The notes under the pieces are model-generated. The model was not told the origin of the DNA. It did no database searches and saw nothing but the letters and a program-made list of their open reading frames with translations. Below are positions 6,315 through 12,145 of a stretch of DNA of 15,150 nt, piece by piece (within the stretch, counting starts at the first letter, position 1; each line of letters opens with the position of its first letter). Source of the stretch: Caulobacter segnis (GTDB lineage Bacteria > Pseudomonadota > Alphaproteobacteria > Caulobacterales > Caulobacteraceae); contig NZ_QFQZ01000097.1 in the NCBI RefSeq assembly GCF_003243465.1, positions 1 to 15,150 on the forward strand, written 5' to 3'. A program made the translations under genes and the position numbers.

Positions 6315-7589
6315 ATGGGTCCGTTGAAGAACTGGTCTGGCGGCGTGACGTGCGCGCCCGAAACCTTCGCCCAGCCGGAGACGCTGGAAGCGCTCTGCGA
6401 TCTGGTCCGCGCCGCGCCAAAGGCGCGGATGACGGGCTCACGCCACTCGTTCACGCCGCTCTGGCTCACTGACCAGGTCCTGATCAACCTCGACCGGCTG
6501 CCCGGGACGCTGGAGGTGGCCGAGGACCGACAGACGGTGTGGGCGCCGGCGGGCGCGACGCTGAAGGACCTGACCGCCGCGCTTTGGGCCGAAGGACTGT
6601 CGCTGCTCAATCAGGGCGACATCAACGCCCAGACCCTGGCCGGCGCGTGCGCGACAGGCACCCACGGCACGGGCGAGACGCTCGGCAACCTGGCCAGCCA
6701 TACGGAGGGATTCAGGGTGGTTCTGGCGGACGGCGAACTCGTCGAATGCGACGCCGCTCAGAGGCCAGAGCTCTTTCAGGCCCTGCGCCTGTCGCTGGGC
6801 CTGCTGGGCGTCGTCGTCGCGATCAAGCTCAAGGTCGCCCCGGCCTATCATCTGGAGGAGCGGGTCTTCAAGCTACCGCTCGGCGCCGCGCTTGAGCGTT
6901 TCGACGAGCTGGCGGCGGCCCATCGTCACTTCGAGTTCTTCGCCTTCCCCTATGCCGAAGAGGTTCTGGTCAAGACCCTCGACCCTGCAGCCCCGGACGG
7001 CGAATTCGAGCCCCCCGAGGAGGACGATGAAGCGTTGCTGGCCGGGTTCTGCGAGATGTCCACGGCCGCGCCGCCGATGATCCCCGATCTTCAGCGCCTG
7101 CTGATGCGCTTTGCGCCGTCCGAGCCTACGCCGAGACAAGGCCCGGCATTCCAGATCTTCCCCAGCACCCGAGTGGTGCGCAACGAGGAGATGGAATACG
7201 AAGTCCCCAGAGCCGAGGGCGTCGCCGCCGTCAAGGACGTGATCGCGGCCGTCAGGGCCGACGCCCTGCCCGTCTGTTTTCCGCTGATGGTGCGCACGGT
7301 CGCGGCGGACGACATCTGGATCAGCCCCCAATGTCAAGGCCCCTGCACGGCCATTTCGTTCCACCAATATCCGAAACTCCCCTGGCGAGCGTTCTTCCCC
7401 GCCATCGAGGCCCGCCTGCGCGCGCACGGCGGCCGGCCCCATTGGGCCAAGCACCACACCTTGAATGCGGCTGATGTGCGCGAGCTCTATCCCCGACTGG
7501 ACAACTTCTTAGCCGCGCGTGAGGCCGCCGATCCGCATGGGAAATTCCTCAATGGCCACTTGGGCTCGCTCTTCGCGTCGCTCTCCTAG
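6315..7589 (+). CDS. FAD-linked D-arabinono-1,4-lactone oxidase-like protein
   Basis: A 424-residue member of the vanillyl-alcohol-oxidase superfamily, ALO/L-gulonolactone oxidase branch, which oxidises aldonolactones or alditols using FAD. The N-terminal FAD domain shows GSRHSFTPL (41-49), where His44 matches the histidine that carries covalent 8-alpha-linked flavin in related enzymes. It also has the FAD-binding segment NQGDINAQTLAGACATGTHG (98-117). The C-terminal ALO signature HWAK (376-379) and DPHGKFLN (404-411) are present. No signal peptide is seen, so it should be cytosolic. GGAG at 6303-6306 supports the ATG at 6315. It is the last gene of the deaminase-HpcH operon and is followed by a terminator hairpin. 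The fit with lactone oxidase is good, but alditol oxidase or another sugar oxidase is possible. Confidence 0.9.
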   Translation: MGPLKNWSGGVTCAPETFAQPETLEALCDLVRAAPKARMTGSRHSFTPLWLTDQVLINLDRLPGTLEVAEDRQTVWAPAGATLKDLTAALWAEGLSLLNQGDINAQTLAGACATGTHGTGETLGNLASHTEGFRVVLADGELVECDAAQRPELFQALRLSLGLLGVVVAIKLKVAPAYHLEERVFKLPLGAALERFDELAAAHRHFEFFAFPYAEEVLVKTLDPAAPDGEFEPPEEDDEALLAGFCEMSTAAPPMIPDLQRLLMRFAPSEPTPRQGPAFQIFPSTRVVRNEEMEYEVPRAEGVAAVKDVIAAVRADALPVCFPLMVRTVAADDIWISPQCQGPCTAISFHQYPKLPWRAFFPAIEARLRAHGGRPHWAKHHTLNAADVRELYPRLDNFLAAREAADPHGKFLNGHLGSLFASLS

Positions 7590-7597
7590 GGAGAGCC

Positions 7598-7648
7598 CTG
7601 CGCCCCCCGCGCCGCGACGAAAACGCCAGCGGGGCGCAGAGACTTTTT
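7598..7648 (+). terminator. Intrinsic-type terminator after the lactone-oxidase operon
   Basis: CTGCGCCCC (7598-7606) pairs perfectly with GGGGCGCAG (7631-7639), giving a 9-bp GC-rich stem with a 24-nt loop, followed by AGAC and TTTTT (7644-7648). It begins 8 bp after the stop of the flavoprotein gene. The long loop and short U-tract make it moderately strong. Its T-run overlaps the start of operator-like site G. Confidence 0.6.
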
Positions 7649-7661
7649 AGCTTTTACTAAG
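7646..7661 (+). promoter_or_regulatory. Half-degenerate operator-like site G
   Basis: TTTAG-CTTTTA-CTAAG shares the 12-bp core TAGCTTTTACTA exactly with site F, 98 bp downstream, but loses the outer TA steps. It may be an auxiliary operator for the SDR operon or a decayed copy. Its edge lies within the U-tract of the preceding terminator. Confidence 0.4.
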
Positions 7662-7728
7662 GTCAGCCTCCCCCTCACTCGGCCTCGGCCACTGGCGACC
7701 ACAAAGGCCTTAAGCGCTTTGACTTCGA

Positions 7729-7761
7729 TTGACAGCCTCGCAATATAGCTTTTACTATATT
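7729..7761 (+). promoter_or_regulatory. Promoter with overlapping operator, site F (SDR operon)
   Basis: A consensus TTGACA -35 (7729-7734) is followed after 18 bp by TACTAT (7753-7758). The operator AATATAG-CTTTTA-CTATATT (7742-7761) has perfect 7-bp arms and overlaps the spacer and -10. The SDR start codon is 88 bp downstream. Together with sites C and D this gives three promoters with the same layout. Confidence 0.7.
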
Positions 7762-7848
7762 TTGTGAGGGCAACGCCGCTGGGCGGCGCGGCCCGCAGCC
7801 ATTTCCCAGAGCCCGCCCGCCGCGGCGAGGCAGACGAGCGATCAAGAC

Positions 7849-8658
7849 ATGACCCAGCCTAGGACCTACCTCATCACCGGCGCGGCCAGCGGGATCGGAG
7901 CGGCGATCGCCACCAAGCTCGCCCGGGCGCGTCAGAACGTGATGCTGGCCGACATCAACGCCGAAGGCGCGAGCGCCTTGGCCGCGACCCTGGGCGAGCG
8001 CGCCAGCGCCGTCGCCCTCGACATCCGTGATCCGGTCGCGTGGGAACGGGCGTTTGACGCCACCGTCTCGCGCTTTGGCGGCTTCGACGTGCTGATCAAC
8101 AACGCCGGCCTCGTGCGCACGGGCTTGGCCAAGAACGTCGCCATCGCCGACCACCAGCTGACCATGGACACCAACCTGATGGGACCGGTGACCGGCATGG
8201 TCGGCGCCTTCAAGCGCTTCGAAAAGCAGGGCGCTGGCCATCTCGTCACGGTCTGCAGCATGACATCGTTCCTGCCCTTCCCCGGCGTGGCCATCTACGG
8301 CGCCTCCAAGCACGCGCTGCGCGCCTTCCACCACGGCATGGCCATCGAGGAGCGCCATAGCGGCATCGACTTCACCATTGTCCATCCCACGGCCACCGAA
8401 ACGCCGATGCTGGACCAGGAGGCGGCCGATCCGGACGCCGTCATGTGCTTTGTCGCCCCCAGCGTCTCGGCCGAGACCGTCGCCGACACGGTGATCAAGG
8501 CCATCAAGCGCAAGGCGATCGAAGTCTGCATGCCGCAGGCCGGCTCCGGCACGGTCAAGGCGCTGGGCGTCGATCCGAAGAAGCTACGCGCCTATGCCGA
8601 TCACCTCGAAGCCATGGGCAAGGACGGGCTGGCCAAGCGCCAGGCGTCCGCGGCCTGA
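7849..8658 (+). CDS. SDR family NAD(P)-dependent oxidoreductase
   Basis: A 269-residue classical short-chain dehydrogenase/reductase, interconverting an alcohol and a carbonyl. Visible motifs are the dinucleotide-binding TGAASGIG (10-17), NNAG (84-87), and the catalytic Ser137, Tyr150 and Lys154 (YGASK). Asp35 at the end of the second beta strand (MLADIN) points to NAD rather than NADP. The C-terminal extension PKKLRAYADHLEAMGKDGLA (245-264) is slightly longer than the usual 250-residue SDR. The RBS is weak (GACGAG), so expression may be modest or the start uncertain. The upstream promoter carries site F. The gene is followed after 46 bp by the class II aldolase-like gene, and both end at the terminator near 9540. 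The substrate is not predictable; an alcohol intermediate of the surrounding pathway is likely. Confidence 0.92.
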   Translation: MTQPRTYLITGAASGIGAAIATKLARARQNVMLADINAEGASALAATLGERASAVALDIRDPVAWERAFDATVSRFGGFDVLINNAGLVRTGLAKNVAIADHQLTMDTNLMGPVTGMVGAFKRFEKQGAGHLVTVCSMTSFLPFPGVAIYGASKHALRAFHHGMAIEERHSGIDFTIVHPTATETPMLDQEAADPDAVMCFVAPSVSAETVADTVIKAIKRKAIEVCMPQAGSGTVKALGVDPKKLRAYADHLEAMGKDGLAKRQASAA

Positions 8659-8704
8659 CGCCGCCCTTCGGCCGCCGGGCGCGGCCCTCTTCAAGGAGTT
8701 ACCG

Positions 8705-9472
8705 ATGTCTGCTGCATCCAAAAGCGCCGGCGACATGACGCCGGAGGAATGGGCCGTGCGGGTTGACCTCGCCGCGGCCTATCGGCTCGTGGCCCTTAAC
8801 GGCTGGGACGACCTGATCTTCACTCACCTCTCCGCCAAGGTTCCCGGCGGCGCCCACCACTTCCTGATCAACCCCTATGATCGGATGTTCGAGGAGATCA
8901 CCGCCTCGAGCCTGGTGAAGATCGACCTTGATGGGAAACCGATCGAGGCGACCAAGGCCCCGGTCAACGCCGCCGGCTTCACCATCCATTCGGCTATCCA
9001 CATGGCCCGCGACGACGCCAACGCGGTGCTGCACCTGCACACTCCGCATGGTCAGGCCGTGTCGGCCATGAGCGAAGGCCTCCTGCCCCACACGCAGACG
9101 GCGATGATCGCCGGCCACGACATCGCCTTCCATGAGTACGAGGGCGTCGCGACGGATCTGGACGAGCGCGAGCGCCTGGTCGCCGATCTTGGCGACAAGT
9201 CGGTGATGCTGCTGCGGAACCACGGCACACTGACGACGGGATCCACGATCGCCCAAGCCTATCTTCGCATGTACTTCCTCGAGCGCGCCTGCGAAGCCCA
9301 GGTGATGATGCTGGCGGCCGGCCGGGCCAATCTGCATGCTCCGCCCGCAGGCGTGGCCGAGAAGGTTCGCGCCCAATCCACCGGGTCGGGAATGTCGGTG
9401 GTCTCCGATCGCCTGGCCTGGCCCGCGCTGCTGCGCAAGCTCGATCGGCTGGACCCCAGCTATAAGACCTAA
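8705..9472 (+). CDS. Class II aldolase/adducin family protein
   Basis: A 255-residue protein with the fuculose-phosphate aldolase/adducin head fold. The zinc-binding histidines are present: His110 and His112 (LHLHTPHG) and His173 (RNHG). Aligning the HLH motif to E. coli FucA (His92/His94) places Gly91 where FucA has its catalytic Glu73, so the usual retro-aldol acid/base residue is missing. Many bacterial 'class II aldolase/adducin' proteins of unknown function share this variation. The start at 8705 is set by AAGGAG six bases upstream. The frame continues open back to 8594 but overlaps the SDR gene without an RBS. It is second in the SDR operon and is followed by a strong intrinsic terminator. 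It is probably a metal-dependent lyase, decarboxylase or epimerase rather than a classical aldolase. Confidence 0.88.
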   Translation: MSAASKSAGDMTPEEWAVRVDLAAAYRLVALNGWDDLIFTHLSAKVPGGAHHFLINPYDRMFEEITASSLVKIDLDGKPIEATKAPVNAAGFTIHSAIHMARDDANAVLHLHTPHGQAVSAMSEGLLPHTQTAMIAGHDIAFHEYEGVATDLDERERLVADLGDKSVMLLRNHGTLTTGSTIAQAYLRMYFLERACEAQVMMLAAGRANLHAPPAGVAEKVRAQSTGSGMSVVSDRLAWPALLRKLDRLDPSYKT

Positions 9473-9514
9473 CCTCGGGAAGCCTCCTTCCTGCCCGCCT
9501 CCATGAGGATAGAG

Positions 9515-9547
9515 GCCGCGCCGGCCGCAAAGCTGGCGCGGCTTTTT
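9515..9547 (+). terminator. Intrinsic terminator of the SDR/aldolase operon
   Basis: GCCGCGCC (9515-9522) pairs with GGCGCGGC (9535-9542), followed directly by TTTTT (9543-9547). The stem can be extended inward by three pairs including one G-U. It lies 42 bp after the stop of the class II aldolase-like gene and is a clean rho-independent terminator. Confidence 0.8.
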
Positions 9548-9559
9548 CCATGGGCCGAC

Positions 9560-9600
9560 GAAAGAAAAGGGCCGATCCCGCGGCGGAAGCGGGATCGGCC
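9560..9600 (-). terminator. Intrinsic terminator of the TonB receptor gene
   Basis: GGCCGATCCCGC (9570-9581) and its exact complement (9589-9600) form a 12-bp stem with a 7-nt loop. Read on the minus strand it is followed by CCTTTTCTTTC, a U-rich tail, so it suits the TonB receptor transcript. A second small hairpin, CGCCCC/GGGGCG (9606-9611 with 9623-9628), lies between it and the receptor stop codon. Confidence 0.7.
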
Positions 9601-9640
9601 AGTGACGCCCCTTTTTGGCAAGGGGGCGCGGAGCGCTTGA

Positions 9641-11908
9641 TCAGTAGTGGTAGCGGAGGAAGACGCCGAACGTGCGGGGCGGCGCATAGCTCAGCATGTC
9701 ATAGCCAAGGCCCGCGATCGGCGTGATCTCGACCAGCACCGCCTTGTTCGTGAGGTTCTTGGCCCAGAGACCCGCCTCGAGATGTTCGTCCGGCGAGCGC
9801 CAGGCGAGCTGTCCGTTCAGTTGGAACACCGCCGGCGACGACAGGCGTTCGGTCTGGCTCGGATCGAAGAAGATCCTCGTCCGATACGACGCATCGAGCG
9901 AGGGTTCGATCGCGGCGCCCGACTCCAGTTCAACCTTGTACTTGGCCGACAGGCTGGCGTTGAACTTCGGGGCCTCCGGCATCTGATTGCCCGAATAGTC
10001 GCCGCCCTCGGACCTATAGTCCTTGTACTTGGCGTGCAGCAGCGCCAGGCCGCCGGTCAGGGTCAGGTTGCGGATCGGGACCGCGGTGATCTCGGCCTCG
10101 CCGCCATAGACTCGGGCCGAACCGGCGTTGTCGAGGATCTGCACGGTCCGGGTATCTCGAACCACGAAGGCGAAGGCCTGAAGGTCCTTGTAGTCGTAAT
10201 AGAAGGCCGAAAGGCTCAGGCGCAGGCGGCGGTCAAACAGGCTGCTCTTGGAACCGACCTCGTAGGCGTCGACCGTTTCATTGCCATAGGGCGCTAGCTG
10301 CTCCTTATAGCTCTCGTGATCGGCCTGACCGCCGAAGAAGCCGCCACTTTTGAAGCCGCGATTATAGGTGGCGTAGATGTTGGACTCGTCGGTGAGATCG
10401 TAACGCAAACCCAGTCGCCCCGAGAACGCCCCGAAACTCTTGCGCTGGGCGTAGGGCGGCACGAGGTCGAACGCCTCCTCGGCGGTCTCGTGATAGTCAA
10501 AGGTCTTCTTGTCAGCCGAATAGCGAAGACCGACGGTCGCGGTCAGCTTGTCGGTCAGGCTGTAGTCGGCCTGGCCGAACAGGGCGTAGGTGTCGGTGTT
10601 CTGGGTGTAGGCGTAGCGCAGGAAGACGACGCTGTTGTCGACGCTGACCCCCGTCGGATTGCTGGGCGTGGTGAAGAACGGTCGGAAGTCGCGCAGGACG
10701 TCGAAGGTGCTGTTGTTCTTCAGCTCGTCCCGCATGTAGTAGGCGCCGAGCACCCACTTGAGATTCCCGACATCGGCCTGCAGGCGCAGTTCTTGTGACC
10801 ATTCCTTCTGGTAAGCGATGAAGTGGTTATGGAGGATGTCGGCGGGACTGGTGTCACTGTTTTCGTCTATGTTTCGCCTGACATTCTGGAAGGCCGAGAT
10901 CGAGACGAGGTCGACACCGCCGAAATGGTGGGTGTAGTTCAGCGACGTCGAATAATAGTCGACGCGGTCCTTGCCCTGGACGTCGGCGGCGACGCGGTAG
11001 GGATCGGCGCTGGGGTCGGCATAACCGCTGATGTCGGCGCACGCGCCGCTATAATAATATCCCGGCTTGCACAGGCCATCAGCGCCGGTGGCGGCCGCCG
11101 TCGACGGGAATAGCGGACGCTGCTTGGCCTGGCGGGCGCCGCCTCGGTTGGCGTAGCGCGTCACAGACAACAAAGCCTCGTCCTTGTCAGATGGGGTGAA
11201 CAGCAACGACCCGCGGATCGCGCCGCGATTGGCGTTGTTTACATGGTCGCCCGTCACCGTATTCAGCGTCGCGCCGTCATCGCGCAGATATTGGCCAGCC
11301 AGTCGGAATGCCAGCTTGTCCTCGATCAGCGGGCCGCTGACCGCGCCATTGACGGTCAGCGACTTGAAGCGGCCGTATTCCACCGAGCCTTCGGCGCTGG
11401 GCCTCCAGGTCGGGCGATTGCTTGTGATGCTGATCGCGCCGCCTGTGGTGTTCTTGCCGTAGAGGGTGCCCTGCGGCCCGCGGAGAACCTCGATCTGACC
11501 CAGGTCGAAGAACGAGCTGAGGGTGGCGAACGGCGATCCGATATAGACCCCGTCCACATAAACCCCGACCGCGCTCGCGGTCGTCGGGTTGAAATCGCTC
11601 AAGCCCACGCCGCGGATGAACATCTTCGGATTGGCGGCCGCGTCGCCGCCGGAAATACGGACATTGGGCGCGGCGTTGTTCAGGTCGGACAGGACGGCCA
11701 GACGCTTGTCGGCGATCGCTTGGGACGTGAAAGCCGTCACCGCCACCGGCACGTCCATGAGATTTTCGGACCGCTTGTTGGCCGTGACCACGACCTCTTC
11801 GACGGTCGAGCCCGCGGTCTGTGGCGCGGCAGTTTGGGCCTGCGCCGCGACGGCGGACATCAGGGCGGCGCCGCAGGCCGACGCCATGCACCAGCGCTTG
11901 TCGATCAT
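9641..11908 (-). CDS. TonB-dependent outer-membrane receptor
   Basis: A 755-residue outer-membrane receptor that imports a ligand into the periplasm using TonB-ExbBD energy. The N-terminal signal peptide (MIDKRWCMASACGAALMSAV) is probably cleaved after Ala-Gln-Ala near residue 24. A TonB-box-like VEEVVVTA follows at 36-43, then a plug domain (about 45-160) with typical motifs IRGVGLSDF, VDGVYIG and EVLRGPQGTLYGKNTTGG. The rest is a 22-strand-type beta barrel ending in the aromatic FLRYHY. The frame extends to 11971, but 11908 is preferred because the signal peptide begins there, with AGGGGA about 7 bases upstream. The gene is single, with a leader of about 220 bp carrying operator site H and its own terminator. 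The ligand could be a siderophore or, more likely given the neighbours, an organic growth substrate. Confidence 0.94.
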   Translation of the reverse strand: MIDKRWCMASACGAALMSAVAAQAQTAAPQTAGSTVEEVVVTANKRSENLMDVPVAVTAFTSQAIADKRLAVLSDLNNAAPNVRISGGDAAANPKMFIRGVGLSDFNPTTASAVGVYVDGVYIGSPFATLSSFFDLGQIEVLRGPQGTLYGKNTTGGAISITSNRPTWRPSAEGSVEYGRFKSLTVNGAVSGPLIEDKLAFRLAGQYLRDDGATLNTVTGDHVNNANRGAIRGSLLFTPSDKDEALLSVTRYANRGGARQAKQRPLFPSTAAATGADGLCKPGYYYSGACADISGYADPSADPYRVAADVQGKDRVDYYSTSLNYTHHFGGVDLVSISAFQNVRRNIDENSDTSPADILHNHFIAYQKEWSQELRLQADVGNLKWVLGAYYMRDELKNNSTFDVLRDFRPFFTTPSNPTGVSVDNSVVFLRYAYTQNTDTYALFGQADYSLTDKLTATVGLRYSADKKTFDYHETAEEAFDLVPPYAQRKSFGAFSGRLGLRYDLTDESNIYATYNRGFKSGGFFGGQADHESYKEQLAPYGNETVDAYEVGSKSSLFDRRLRLSLSAFYYDYKDLQAFAFVVRDTRTVQILDNAGSARVYGGEAEITAVPIRNLTLTGGLALLHAKYKDYRSEGGDYSGNQMPEAPKFNASLSAKYKVELESGAAIEPSLDASYRTRIFFDPSQTERLSSPAVFQLNGQLAWRSPDEHLEAGLWAKNLTNKAVLVEITPIAGLGYDMLSYAPPRTFGVFLRYHY

Positions 11909-11967
11909 CGGATATCCCCTTTTTCTGGTTTGCGTTTCCTCAGGCCACAAGCTAGCGAACACTATAT

Positions 11968-11979
11968 CCATTGCAATGG
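11968..11979. repeat. 12-bp perfect palindrome in the TonB receptor leader
   Basis: CCATTGCAATGG is a perfect 12-bp palindrome 59 bp upstream of the receptor start, next to a lone CTATAT half-site (11962-11967). It could be a further regulator site or chance. Nothing else in the 11909-12127 stretch looks like a gene. Confidence 0.35.
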
Positions 11980-12127
11980 CTACCCATGGTGGCGCCGGGC
12001 CTCGTCGCCGCGTTGAAAATTCGCCATTCAGCGACGTTTAAAGGCTAAATCAGCATTCGAGCGGCGATAGCTGGGATCGCACTTGCGATAGGAAATGGCG
12101 CAAGGTGCGCAAATCGTGATCCATAAC

Positions 12128-12145
12128 ATATAGCTTTTGCTATAG
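12128..12145 (-). promoter_or_regulatory. TATAG-N6-CTATA operator, site H (TonB receptor)
   Basis: TATAGC-TTTT-GCTATA (12129-12144) is a perfect 6+6 inverted repeat with a 4-nt centre. It lies directly beyond the stop of the DMFase-like gene and 220 bp upstream of the TonB receptor start, both on the minus strand, so it most likely serves the receptor. No clear TTGAC box accompanies it. It ends one base before the upstream gene's stop codon. Confidence 0.65.
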
